DNA of 64,000 bases, taken from positions 248,001-312,000 of the forward strand of contig NZ_FOPP01000005.1 in assembly GCF_900113525.1 (NCBI RefSeq), in the 5' to 3' direction. This document shows positions 1 through 8,571 of the stretch, piece after piece. A program made the translations under genes and the position numbers. The stretch is from Pedobacter insulae (GTDB lineage Bacteria > Bacteroidota > Bacteroidia > Sphingobacteriales > Sphingobacteriaceae). Numbering within the stretch: the first letter of the stretch is position 1; each line of letters begins with the position of its first letter. A model generated the notes under the pieces. The model was given only the letters and a program-made list of their open reading frames with translations. It did no database searches and was not told the DNA's origin.

Positions 1-101
1 AAACTGCTGTTAAAGATAGTACGGATAAAAAAACAAATGCACATTATCAGTTAATGCTAAGTCAATTAAATAGAGTTTTAAACCAAACAATAGGTGGATA
101 A
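1..101 (+). CDS. C-terminal end of an upstream metalloprotease-like gene (partial)
   Basis: An open frame enters from the left edge (first full codon at base 3) and stops with TAA at 99-101. Its last residues, HYQLMLSQLNRVLNQ, line up with NYEYMLLQINRALKA at the very end of the next gene. This makes it the tail of a tandem paralogue of that DUF4953-type protein. Only about 32 residues are visible, so the family assignment rests on this terminal match and on adjacency: the next start codon lies one base after this stop. The two genes are almost certainly co-transcribed. Whether this upstream copy keeps an intact zinc site cannot be seen here. Confidence 0.6.
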   Translation, partial: TAVKDSTDKKTNAHYQLMLSQLNRVLNQTIGG

Positions 102-102
102 G

Positions 103-2703
103 ATGAAAAGATATAAACTCTTATTAATGGCTTTGCTAGTAGCATTTGCAGCACAAGCCCAAACCAAAAAGCCCGATACTCAAGTAAAAACGAATACAAC
201 AGCTGTGAGTAATGCAAAGAAAAAAGATTCGGTAAAGACGTTAACGCCTTATGAGAAGATTTTTAAAAACAAAGCTGTGAAAACTGAGAAGGGTATGGTG
301 ACTATGCACAAGATAGATGGAAAAGTTTATTTTGAATTTCCTAATACCTTATTAAATAAGCCCATGTTGATGTCGTCGGTAGTGGAGACTGTAAGTAATC
401 CGGGCGACTCTTATGCCGGTTTTCAGGCAAGAGCCCCATTGAATATTTATTTTACCGCTTTAGATTCTACAATTTATATCAAAACAGGGACTTATAATTA
501 CAGTTACGACCTTAACGACGAGGGAATAAAAAGAGCTTTGGCAAAAAACGCTAGTGATCCTGTAATTGCTGCGTTTAAGGTGATTGCTGGTTCTCCTGAT
601 GGAAAAGCGGTGGTGTTTGAACCTACCAGTTTTTTTGTAAATGGACATCGCTCTACGGATCCATTCAAACCAGTTTCGGGTTTGTATGGACGTAGTAGTA
701 GTTTTAAATCAGACAAGTCGTTGCTGAACGATATTGAAGCATTTAGTGATAATATTACCATCTCTAGTTTGTTAAGTTATGCGGTAACCTCTTCTTTTTT
801 TGGTTTTACATCTGAAGAGGGTAGGGCAGCTACGATTGCCGTTAAACGTACGCTAATGCTGTTACCTGAAAAGCCAATGCAGCCAAGGCTAAATGATCCC
901 AGAATTGGTGTCGCTTTTACTAAATTCAATCAATTATCAGGTTTGGATAATGGCATGAAAGAAGTTTATTATGCTAATCGTTGGAACTTATACCCTAAAG
1001 GAACTGCCGTTATAAAGCAAGGCACTTTGGTTGAACCCGCAAAGCAAATTATATTCTATATCGACAATCAGTTTCCAGCAACGTGGATTCCATTCATTAA
1101 AAAAGGTGTGGAGCGGTGGAATGATGCATTTGAAAAGATAGGCTATAAGAATGTGTTAGTAACCAAGTTGTATCCCAACAATGATCCGGCTTTTGACCCT
1201 AATAACATTAAATACAATTGTATTAAGTATGTGCCCAGTAATAACCAGGACTTGTTAGCTTCAAATTGGGTAGACCCAAGATCTGGAGAAATTTTAAGCG
1301 CTTCGATTTTAGTTAGTCAAGGTATTGCTGATAAGATTACGCAGGACTTGTTTTTACATACTTCCGCTGCTGATAAGCGGATGCGTACAGCTAACATTTC
1401 AGTTTCAGCTATGGGCGATGCCCTGACCTACATGATCATGCAAAAAACGGGTCAGAATTTAGGATTATTGAAAAATTATGGAGGTTCCGCTTCTATTCCC
1501 GTCGATTCTTTGCGGTCAGGTACATACACACGGCAATATGGTATTACCAATTCGGTTATGGACGATGCAGTCTATAATATTGTAGCTCAACCAGGCGATG
1601 TTGAGAAAGGTGTAGTCATGACTCAAACTAAATTGGGACGTTATGATAACTATGCAATTGATTGGTTGTATAGGCCAATTTCTGGAGCATCAACTCCTCA
1701 ACAAGAAAAAATTGTACTAAGCCGATTAATTACAGAAAAGATTGTGGATCCAACCTACCGATATATTAAGATTTCGACTAACGGCATAGCGAATCCCCAA
1801 GGTTTGGCCGATGATTTAGGAGATGATAAAGTGAAGTCGCTGAGATACGCTTATCAAAACTTGCAGTATGTAATGGAGCATATGAATAGTTGGGTAGCGG
1901 AAGACGATGTAGATTATACTTTTAGAAGTACCAACAATTTTGCCATTATCAATATCAAATTCTACTGGTATTTCACGCAATTGCTGGCCAACATTGGAGG
2001 TATGTATCAGCACGAACATTTTGAAGGAGATCCGATGAAAGCTTACGCTGCCGTTCCACGTGATATTCAGCGCAACACTTTGTTATATACGCTAAATGTT
2101 CTAGAAAATCTTTCATGGTTTAACAACGAGGAGATGGTACAAAATATGGACGCTATAAATGGTAATGCTTCTGACTATATGCGCCGCATTTTATTCCCCC
2201 ATATGTTGCGATGGGTAACCTTTGTGGGCTATGCTGAAAGTAAAGACCCAGCACAGAGCTATACGCAGGAGGAATGTGTGAAAGATATTTTTGACTATGT
2301 GTGGAAAGATGCCGTGGATGGGAAAGTGACTTCTCCAGAGAAACTTTCCATGCAACAAGCGTTGGTACAGACGCTGATCAGTTCTTCTACTGTGAACGAT
2401 ATTCCTGGTGACAGTCGCAAAGGTAGCGGCAGTTTCACAGATGATGAGATCACTTTTTATAGTATGATGGCTAGTAGATCTCAAAATAAAAAAATGGTAG
2501 GTGCCGAAAAGGTTGCAGCATATGGTACTGATGCCAGGATTTTATATCAACCAAATGACATTAGTCATATTTGGTACGGTTGGTTAGTTGAAAACCAAAT
2601 CATTTTGGAGAAGTTAGTGAAGAATTATCAGGGAGCTGAAAAAGCCAATTACGAGTATATGTTACTACAAATAAACAGAGCGTTAAAGGCAAACAAAGTA
2701 TAA
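103..2703 (+). CDS. Secreted DUF5117/DUF4953 metalloprotease-like protein lacking the zinc motif
   Basis: This 866-residue protein has an N-terminal signal peptide (hydrophobic stretch LLLMALLVAFAAQAQ). It has the layout of the Bacteroidota zinc-dependent metalloproteases with DUF5118, DUF5117 and DUF4953 domains. The stretch after the catalytic helix (PVDSLRS, YG.T.SVMDDA, VAQPGD) is well conserved, so the alignment is firm. Where the family has HEVGHTLGLRHN this protein reads QKTGQNLGLLKN (residues 447-458). All three zinc histidines and the catalytic glutamate are therefore replaced. I infer a non-catalytic role, perhaps binding or scaffolding outside the inner membrane, possibly with the upstream paralogue. 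ATG at 103 is preferred over GTG at 94 because AGGTGG sits just before it and the signal peptide starts cleanly. Confidence 0.8.
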   Translation: MKRYKLLLMALLVAFAAQAQTKKPDTQVKTNTTAVSNAKKKDSVKTLTPYEKIFKNKAVKTEKGMVTMHKIDGKVYFEFPNTLLNKPMLMSSVVETVSNPGDSYAGFQARAPLNIYFTALDSTIYIKTGTYNYSYDLNDEGIKRALAKNASDPVIAAFKVIAGSPDGKAVVFEPTSFFVNGHRSTDPFKPVSGLYGRSSSFKSDKSLLNDIEAFSDNITISSLLSYAVTSSFFGFTSEEGRAATIAVKRTLMLLPEKPMQPRLNDPRIGVAFTKFNQLSGLDNGMKEVYYANRWNLYPKGTAVIKQGTLVEPAKQIIFYIDNQFPATWIPFIKKGVERWNDAFEKIGYKNVLVTKLYPNNDPAFDPNNIKYNCIKYVPSNNQDLLASNWVDPRSGEILSASILVSQGIADKITQDLFLHTSAADKRMRTANISVSAMGDALTYMIMQKTGQNLGLLKNYGGSASIPVDSLRSGTYTRQYGITNSVMDDAVYNIVAQPGDVEKGVVMTQTKLGRYDNYAIDWLYRPISGASTPQQEKIVLSRLITEKIVDPTYRYIKISTNGIANPQGLADDLGDDKVKSLRYAYQNLQYVMEHMNSWVAEDDVDYTFRSTNNFAIINIKFYWYFTQLLANIGGMYQHEHFEGDPMKAYAAVPRDIQRNTLLYTLNVLENLSWFNNEEMVQNMDAINGNASDYMRRILFPHMLRWVTFVGYAESKDPAQSYTQEECVKDIFDYVWKDAVDGKVTSPEKLSMQQALVQTLISSSTVNDIPGDSRKGSGSFTDDEITFYSMMASRSQNKKMVGAEKVAAYGTDARILYQPNDISHIWYGWLVENQIILEKLVKNYQGAEKANYEYMLLQINRALKANKV

Positions 2704-2754
2704 AATGTTAGGTTAGTTAAGTATGCAATGTATCATCAATAAAATGATGGTTTT

Positions 2755-2786
2755 GGTTGGATAATTATGTAATTATCCAACCTTTT
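2755..2786 (+). terminator. Intrinsic terminator after the metalloprotease-like gene
   Basis: A perfect 13-bp inverted repeat (GGTTGGATAATTA at 2755-2767, its complement at 2770-2782) with a very short loop is followed by TTTT. It lies between the plus-strand gene ending at 2703 and the minus-strand kinase gene ending at 2797. The T-run favours termination of the plus-strand transcript. Confidence 0.75.
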
Positions 2787-2796
2787 GCTTTGATCA

Positions 2797-4677
2797 TTAA
2801 GCGTTTATTATTACCACGGCGGTGGTTCCCATATTGCCATTTTTCATAATCTTAAAGTCACCACCGATAGATTTCACACGTTGCGCAATGCTATATAAAC
2901 CTTGGCTTCCAGTTTCTGCTGCACCGTTGTACCCAATTCCATCATCAGATACTTCAATCTGCAGGCCATTGGGGTGCTTACTAAAAGTAATTTCCGCATT
3001 TTTTGCCTCAGCGTGTTTGAGGATGTTATTAACTAATTCTTGGATTACTCTAAAAAGCATTAATTGTAACTGCCTTGAGAGGTGATTGACTTCTGAATTT
3101 TTCTTACGTGTTACCGTAACCTTTACCATTTGGATTTGGTTAAGCTCGGCCGCAAAATGCTCGGTTGCTTTTACAATCCCATCCTTTTCTAACACAGCTG
3201 GAAATAAGTTATGTGCTATATGACGAACATCAGCATGTGTGTTTTCTAAAAGACCACTAACTTTTAAAATTTGTTCCATTTGTTTTTCCTGAGGAAGGTG
3301 GGGGATGGATTCCAAACTCAGTTTTGCAGCGCCAATCATCGCCGCCACTCCATCATGCAATTCATGAGAGATTCGGTTTTTCTCTCGTTCTTCCCCTACA
3401 ATAATTGCGTTTAAAATAGTATTTTCTTTTTCTTGTTGTAGCCTTTTCAGTTTTAGTTTTTGTGCTTTCCGATTGTAAATGAAAACTGCCCCTAGCATGG
3501 AAATAAGGAACGCCGATCCTAAAGTTATATCGACTAAATTAGACCGCTGTTTTTGGATCTTCAGCTTCTGCTCAGCAATTTGCTTTTCTTTCTTTTCGGC
3601 TTCGTATGCCACCAACAACTCTTGTAAGGCTTTTGGGTTGCCTGTAGTAATTTTTTCTCGAAAGTATCTGTCAGCCTCCTTAAGGTGGATATAGGCCTTT
3701 TGGGTGTTTCCTGATTGTTCGTAAGCCAAAGAAAGATGTCTGTTCAAAGTATATAGAATATCATCATTATTTACCAGTTTTGCTTTTTGAAGGGCTTTTA
3801 CTGCGATCAAGATCACTTGTTGATAATCTTTTAATTCCAGGTAAACTTTAGATAATGAAGTTAGGGAGGCCACTTCTGTGGGGATTTGGCGGGTTTGCTC
3901 TGCTAATGCTACAGCATCATTAAAGGAGCTGATTGCTTTTGTATAATCTTTTTCGAAAAGATAGATCTCAGCTAAGGCATAAGCCGAGAGAGACTTGCCA
4001 AGAATATTATGGTATTTTTCACTTAAGGCCAATGCTTTTCTGCTTAGCGTTTTAGCCTCTGCTTTTTTGTTTATATTGATGGCAGATACTGCGCTAATAG
4101 CTAAAGCTACTGGCAAATAGACTGTGTCGTTTTTGAGCGTAAAGTTCCTGCTCGATTTTTTTGCATAATCATAGGCTGATGAATAATCCAGCCGGCTCAA
4201 AAATATATTGGCAATATTAAACTGAATTCTTGCAGCGCCTTCGAAATCCTTTCTGCTGTCAAATATGGTTAAAGTACGTTTAAAATACCGAATGGCTTTT
4301 TCTTGTTGAGTCTGGTAGGCATATACCGATGCTAAAAGATTATAGTACCTAGCTGCTGCAACGCTGGTTGTGTCGAGGTCGGCTTTTGTCAACTCTATAT
4401 TCAATAAAGAATCCGCAGTTTTCAACCTGCCGCTTTGAATAAGATATTTAAAACGACTAGTGTTATAAAAATGTCGGGAAGCGATATTTTGATATTCTTT
4501 GGGATGTGATAAGATGACGCTGTCGGAAGTCGCAGACCCGGGCGCCAGGCCTTGGAAGAGTTGCACTATTTCCAATGAATCTTTTGCGGGTAATGATGGC
4601 TCTCCTGTGGTTTTCTTCAGGGTACAAGAATTGTTAAATAGTATAAAAATTAAAAGGATTTTGAGATACGTTTTCAT
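2797..4677 (-). CDS. TPR-domain NarL-type sensor histidine kinase (lipoprotein-like N-terminus)
   Basis: A 626-residue sensor kinase. It begins with a signal peptide ending in a lipobox-like FNNSC (Cys18). TPR repeats follow at about residues 60-340, predicted periplasmic, then a short coiled coil, one membrane helix at about 380-400 and a cytoplasmic HisKA_3 dimerisation domain. The expected phospho-acceptor is His441 in ISHELHDG. A HATPase_c domain has N-box ELVNN near 550 and DDGIGY near 580. It is last in a response regulator-kinase-kinase operon, 10 bases after the second kinase, whose catalytic half is a close copy. The inferred role is sensing an envelope signal through the TPRs and phosphorylating the LuxR/NarL regulator at 6584-7204. 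The signal itself is unknown. Confidence 0.9.
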   Translation of the reverse strand: MKTYLKILLIFILFNNSCTLKKTTGEPSLPAKDSLEIVQLFQGLAPGSATSDSVILSHPKEYQNIASRHFYNTSRFKYLIQSGRLKTADSLLNIELTKADLDTTSVAAARYYNLLASVYAYQTQQEKAIRYFKRTLTIFDSRKDFEGAARIQFNIANIFLSRLDYSSAYDYAKKSSRNFTLKNDTVYLPVALAISAVSAININKKAEAKTLSRKALALSEKYHNILGKSLSAYALAEIYLFEKDYTKAISSFNDAVALAEQTRQIPTEVASLTSLSKVYLELKDYQQVILIAVKALQKAKLVNNDDILYTLNRHLSLAYEQSGNTQKAYIHLKEADRYFREKITTGNPKALQELLVAYEAEKKEKQIAEQKLKIQKQRSNLVDITLGSAFLISMLGAVFIYNRKAQKLKLKRLQQEKENTILNAIIVGEEREKNRISHELHDGVAAMIGAAKLSLESIPHLPQEKQMEQILKVSGLLENTHADVRHIAHNLFPAVLEKDGIVKATEHFAAELNQIQMVKVTVTRKKNSEVNHLSRQLQLMLFRVIQELVNNILKHAEAKNAEITFSKHPNGLQIEVSDDGIGYNGAAETGSQGLYSIAQRVKSIGGDFKIMKNGNMGTTAVVIINA

Positions 4678-4687
4678 AGGGCGATGG

Positions 4688-6571
4688 CTAATTTTTATCA
4701 GCTACCGGTATCGTTGTTGTTGCCTGAGATCCCTTATCGCCAGTAGTTATGATCTTGAATTCTCCACCGATCGATTTTATCCGTTGGGTAATACTATATA
4801 AACCTTGACCTCCCGATCCAGTAGATTCCTCATAGCCAATCCCATCATCTAATACATCGATTTGTAATCCATTTGGGTGGTTGCTAAAAGTAATGACAGC
4901 ATGTTGAGCCTGGGCGTGTTTGATAATATTGTTTACAAGTTCTTGAATCACCCTAAAAAGCATTAACTGCAACTGCTGGGAAAGTTTCTGGGCTTTGCTA
5001 TCTTTATCGGTTACTTTGACATTTATCAACTTCGTTTCGTTTAGCTCACTAGCAAATTGTTCGGTTGCTTTTACGAGCCCCTCTTTTTCTAGCACGGTGG
5101 GAAATAAGTTATGCGCTATATGGCGAACGTCAGCATGGGTGTTTTCTAAAATCCCGGTTACTTTAGCAAGTTGGGCCAATTGTTTTTCTGGTGAAAGATG
5201 TGGTATAGACTCCAAACTCATTTTTGCAGCACCGATCATTGCTGCCACACCATCATGCAGTTCATGCGAAATACGGCCTCTTTCCCGCTCCTCACCTAGA
5301 ATGAACGAATTTAAAATAGCATTTTCCTTCTCTTGTTGTAACCGCTTCAGTTTTAGTTGCTGTGCTTTTCTGTTGTAAATAAAAATACCTCCAAGCATAG
5401 TAATGAATAATGCGCTTCCAAGAATCGCATAAAGTAAATTTGAGCGTTGTTTCTGGATTTTCAATTCCTGCTCTGCAATCGTCTTTTCTTTCTTTTCGGT
5501 TTTGTATTTAGTATTGAGATCATTGATCCTCTTTTTATTCTCTTCTGGTAGTATTTTATCGTATAGTTCTTTAAATTTTTTATAGTATTCGGAAGAAGTT
5601 TTATAGTCACTCGCATTATAGTATATTATTCCTGCGTTCGCATAAGCAGAATAAAGGCCAGTATTATAACCAGATTTAAGGTGTATTTTAATTGCCTCTT
5701 CAATGCTTCTTTTCGCCTCTTCATGCCTTCCCTTTTCAGACAACTTAGTTCCATAAATATCTAAAGCATCACCTAATATGCTTAGATACTGAAATTCACG
5801 CGCTTTATCAACAGCCTTCTTAATGTAAGATAACGACTTATCTAAGTCTTTTTCTGTGGTCCCCATAATGTAGTTTCCATAACTAAATGCACTTGGATTA
5901 TGATGCTGCTCTGCAAGTTGAATTGCTTTTAATGCCCATTTTCGAGCTTCTGGAAAATTGTTCGTCTTTTTTACATAGATTGCAGTATTGGATGCGAGAT
6001 TTGCGATGATGGTTGTGTCTTTTATCTTTTCAAGGATATTATAGCCCTTCTTATAATATTTTATCGCTTCTTCATCGTTTTCGTTTATTCCTAATACCGT
6101 TGCCAAATTATTATAAGCATACACTAAAGCCAAGGGATTATCTTGAGTCTCAAGTTCTTTCACGGTTAATAGCATATATGACGCTGCATTATCGTAATCG
6201 CCTGACCTGAAATAATTAGCCCCCATTGAATTTAAAATGATCAGATAGGCAGAATTTGGATCTTTTTTATTAACAAGCTCGTACGCTTTTTTATTATAAT
6301 ACTGAGCAGAATCGTATTGAGATCTCACGTCAAAATAGAACCCCAATTGAAAATAAAGGTAATCCATATAAGAAACCTTATGTTTTTTCCCAAATTCGAT
6401 TGCCTTAAGAAAAAGGTATTTGCAATCTTTGCCTGGAATTTTTATACATTTTTCGGCCTCATCGTACAGAAGTTTAACTTCAGTATCAACTTTTGGCTTG
6501 GTATTATATTTTATTTGACCAAATGACACGAAATGAACAAGAAAAAGAAATAATGTAAATGAAAATTTCAT
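4688..6571 (-). CDS. TPR-domain NarL-type sensor histidine kinase (paralogue)
   Basis: A 627-residue paralogue of the downstream kinase. It has an ordinary signal peptide (FTLFLFLVHFVSFGQ), TPR repeats at about residues 70-340, a membrane helix at about 378-400, HisKA_3 with His439 in ISHELHDG, and a HATPase_c domain with NNIIKHAQA and DDGIGYEE. From the membrane helix to the C-terminus the two kinases are very similar, while the TPR sensor halves have diverged. This suggests a duplication in which both feed the same regulator but read different inputs. It starts 12 bases after the response-regulator stop. Unlike its partner it has no lipobox. Confidence 0.9.
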   Translation of the reverse strand: MKFSFTLFLFLVHFVSFGQIKYNTKPKVDTEVKLLYDEAEKCIKIPGKDCKYLFLKAIEFGKKHKVSYMDYLYFQLGFYFDVRSQYDSAQYYNKKAYELVNKKDPNSAYLIILNSMGANYFRSGDYDNAASYMLLTVKELETQDNPLALVYAYNNLATVLGINENDEEAIKYYKKGYNILEKIKDTTIIANLASNTAIYVKKTNNFPEARKWALKAIQLAEQHHNPSAFSYGNYIMGTTEKDLDKSLSYIKKAVDKAREFQYLSILGDALDIYGTKLSEKGRHEEAKRSIEEAIKIHLKSGYNTGLYSAYANAGIIYYNASDYKTSSEYYKKFKELYDKILPEENKKRINDLNTKYKTEKKEKTIAEQELKIQKQRSNLLYAILGSALFITMLGGIFIYNRKAQQLKLKRLQQEKENAILNSFILGEERERGRISHELHDGVAAMIGAAKMSLESIPHLSPEKQLAQLAKVTGILENTHADVRHIAHNLFPTVLEKEGLVKATEQFASELNETKLINVKVTDKDSKAQKLSQQLQLMLFRVIQELVNNIIKHAQAQHAVITFSNHPNGLQIDVLDDGIGYEESTGSGGQGLYSITQRIKSIGGEFKIITTGDKGSQATTTIPVADKN

Positions 6572-6583
6572 AAGTGTATTGTT

Positions 6584-7204
6584 CTAAATTTTTACCATTC
6601 CCTGCATTATCGCCTTTTTTACCATTCCAGCTATGTTGCGAACATCTAGCTTAAGCATAATATTTCCACGATGTGTTTCGATCGTCTTCTCCGATAGGAA
6701 CAGTTCTTCTGCTATTTCTTTTGTTGTTTTTTCCTGAACAATCAATTGTAAAATTTCTCGTTCACGGTCTGTTAGGTCAGCCTTAAAAGAAGAGGTTTGT
6801 GTTTCAAAAAAAACCTGCTGCGTTTTCGGACTAAAATACTTCTCATTATTCATCACGGTTTTAAGTGCTTTCTCAATATCTTCTCTGCCATCTATTTTTA
6901 ACAAATAGCCGTCAAAACCAGCATTAATAGACGATTTAATAGTTACTGAATCCGAATGACTGGTTAAGGCAATAATTTTCATATCAGGCATTAAACTCTT
7001 AATCTCCTGGATAATCTCTCTTCCGTCATCTTTCCCAAAATGAATATCGAGTAATAAAACATCAAAGCTTTCATTCTCCAGAATTTTCTTTAGGCCTATG
7101 AAATTTAATGCTCTTTCTGTTTTTTCCACAAAACTGAAAGTAGATAGAAGCACTTCCAAACCGTCTAATACCAGGAAGTGATCGTCTGCAACCAAAATTC
7201 TCAT
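6584..7204 (-). CDS. NarL/LuxR-family response regulator
   Basis: A 206-residue regulator with an N-terminal receiver domain (acidic pair DD at 7-8, phospho-acceptor Asp53 in LLLDIHF, conserved Lys near 103) and a C-terminal LuxR-type helix-turn-helix at about 140-200 (LTDREREILQLIVQEKTTKEIAEELFLSEKTIETH region). It is the DNA-binding output of the operon that continues into the two TPR kinases. Only 51 bases separate it from the envelope-protein array that ends at 7256 on the same strand. It may therefore be co-transcribed with that array and could control it; the link is inferred from position only. Confidence 0.92.
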   Translation of the reverse strand: MRILVADDHFLVLDGLEVLLSTFSFVEKTERALNFIGLKKILENESFDVLLLDIHFGKDDGREIIQEIKSLMPDMKIIALTSHSDSVTIKSSINAGFDGYLLKIDGREDIEKALKTVMNNEKYFSPKTQQVFFETQTSSFKADLTDREREILQLIVQEKTTKEIAEELFLSEKTIETHRGNIMLKLDVRNIAGMVKKAIMQGMVKI

Positions 7205-7207
7205 TTA

Positions 7208-7240
7208 ACTAATTTTAGATTTATTGTTTCTAAAACTAGT
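7208..7240. repeat. Imperfect inverted repeat between the lipoprotein array and the response regulator
   Basis: ACTAATTTTAGA (7208-7219) and TCTAAAACTAGT (7229-7240) are complementary at 11 of 12 positions around a 9-base spacer. The repeat fills most of the 51-base gap upstream of the response-regulator start. It has no U-tract in the minus direction, so it does not look like a strong terminator. It could be an operator or an mRNA-processing or stabilising hairpin. Confidence 0.45.
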
Positions 7241-7255
7241 CATTTTTTTTAATAG

Positions 7256-7927
7256 CTAATTCATTCTCAAATCAATAAAGTAATTTGTATGGGATATTTC
7301 TTTAAATGTCACGTAAATCTTTTTTCCGTTTATCACACTTGATTCTTCCAAGAGTAATTTATTCCGGGGTAAATTCACTGGAAATAATGCCGGCAATTTT
7401 GCCTCCAGTTTTAGGCGATTAAAATAATAGATGGGCAAAAAATTGACCGGATAATCTCCAACAAAAACATTGGAACTCTCGACCGTTTTTAGATACTTCA
7501 TGTTAAATTCGGCCCCTTCTATTTTTGAAAATCCTAAATCGTTTTTGTTAAAAATCTTTTTTCTTCCTGTAGGTTTGTAATACTTAGGAAGCGATTTAAC
7601 CAAGGGGAAAGCTAACTTTTTTCTAATTCTTGTCGTTTGCTCAAACTCTCCCATTGCGCTTAACAAATAGGAGCCATCCGGTTTTCCTATTATCCAATTG
7701 TACATTTCGCCCGATGTTCCATAAGCTTCTGGCGTAAAAAGCCAATAGTTAGTAGTTGGATTAAAATAAACAACTAGCTCTCCCTGATAACCAGGTTCAC
7801 CCGCAGGAATCATCTCATTCTTATATTCCCAAACCCAGGCCTGACTAAAATTCATCGACAGGGGTTGTGCCTTTGTGCAGAACGAGAAGGAAAATGAGAT
7901 GATCGAGATTAATAGCCAGTTGGTCAT
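7256..7927 (-). CDS. Secreted protein of unknown function
   Basis: A 223-residue protein with an N-terminal signal peptide (WLLISIISFSFSFCTKAQP). A cysteine is present in that region, but the site fits signal peptidase I better than a lipobox. The mature part is rich in aromatic residues and beta-strand-like segments (MYNWIIGKPDGSYLLSAMGE; NVFVGDYPVNFLPIYYF). I do not recognise a family. It is the last of ten closely spaced minus-strand genes that begin with an OmpA-domain protein, starting 10 bases after the preceding stop. By context it is a periplasmic or surface component of the same assembly. Confidence 0.7.
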   Translation of the reverse strand: MTNWLLISIISFSFSFCTKAQPLSMNFSQAWVWEYKNEMIPAGEPGYQGELVVYFNPTTNYWLFTPEAYGTSGEMYNWIIGKPDGSYLLSAMGEFEQTTRIRKKLAFPLVKSLPKYYKPTGRKKIFNKNDLGFSKIEGAEFNMKYLKTVESSNVFVGDYPVNFLPIYYFNRLKLEAKLPALFPVNLPRNKLLLEESSVINGKKIYVTFKEISHTNYFIDLRMN

Positions 7928-7937
7928 GCGTTTAGGT

Positions 7938-8561
7938 TTAATAGATAAAATCTTCTTTTGAACTTCCTAAGGCTTGAAAAACAGGAAAATTCAAGGTAAC
8001 TGTGCCTTCATAAACTTTCCATTTTTCAGGGGTTTCTACGTCTGTAGGAAGGCCGATCTTGCCCTTCACTTTGATAATAGTTTTGTCTTTCTGCAGCTTG
8101 ATAATTTCACCTTCTGCTTCGAATGACATCCATGTTTCTACGCCGCCATTTTCGACTGCTTTCATGATGGAAAATGTAAACCCGTCGTTTTCTCCATTGG
8201 TCATTTTTCCGCTAATGGGGCGTAAGGTGGTTAGATCTTTTCCCAAAAAGCCAATCAGAATATTGTCTTGTCCGTTTTCTCCGCCAGAAATTGTGATAGC
8301 AAGGGTTTCCTTAGAAGCAGTTATACTTCCGAAGCCATTCTTAAACTGTGCTTGAAGATTTTCACCGTCAACAGTAACGTCAACCAAGGCATTGTTTTTT
8401 TCGATGTCGTCTACGTTCATCGCATCAAGCTTATTACCGGAAGCAGCTTTTATGCTTTTCTCTATTAGGGAAGTGGATACTCCATTTTTATCGTCTTTGG
8501 ATTGGCCACAACCGCACAATGCTAAGAGAAAGATAGCTTGAATACATACATTATTTTTCAT
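7938..8561 (-). CDS. Small lipoprotein of unknown function
   Basis: A 207-residue predicted lipoprotein: MKNNVCIQ, a short hydrophobic core and the lipobox ALCGC, followed by a Ser/Lys/Asp-rich linker. The mature domain looks mostly beta-stranded, with alternating hydrophobic residues (LVDVTVDGENLQAQF, FTFSIMKA, MSFEAEGEIIKL, GTVTLNFPVF). I do not recognise it. It sits 10 bases from each neighbour within the OmpA-headed array, so co-expression is very likely. Location at the inner face of the outer membrane is inferred from the lipobox and the lack of an obvious retention signal. Confidence 0.7.
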   Translation of the reverse strand: MKNNVCIQAIFLLALCGCGQSKDDKNGVSTSLIEKSIKAASGNKLDAMNVDDIEKNNALVDVTVDGENLQAQFKNGFGSITASKETLAITISGGENGQDNILIGFLGKDLTTLRPISGKMTNGENDGFTFSIMKAVENGGVETWMSFEAEGEIIKLQKDKTIIKVKGKIGLPTDVETPEKWKVYEGTVTLNFPVFQALGSSKEDFIY

Positions 8562-8571
8562 TTTATTTTCG

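Noticed and set aside
1425..1480. Frameshift or sequencing error explaining the lost zinc motif
   Set aside because: The frame is uninterrupted and flanking family motifs align on both sides without gaps.
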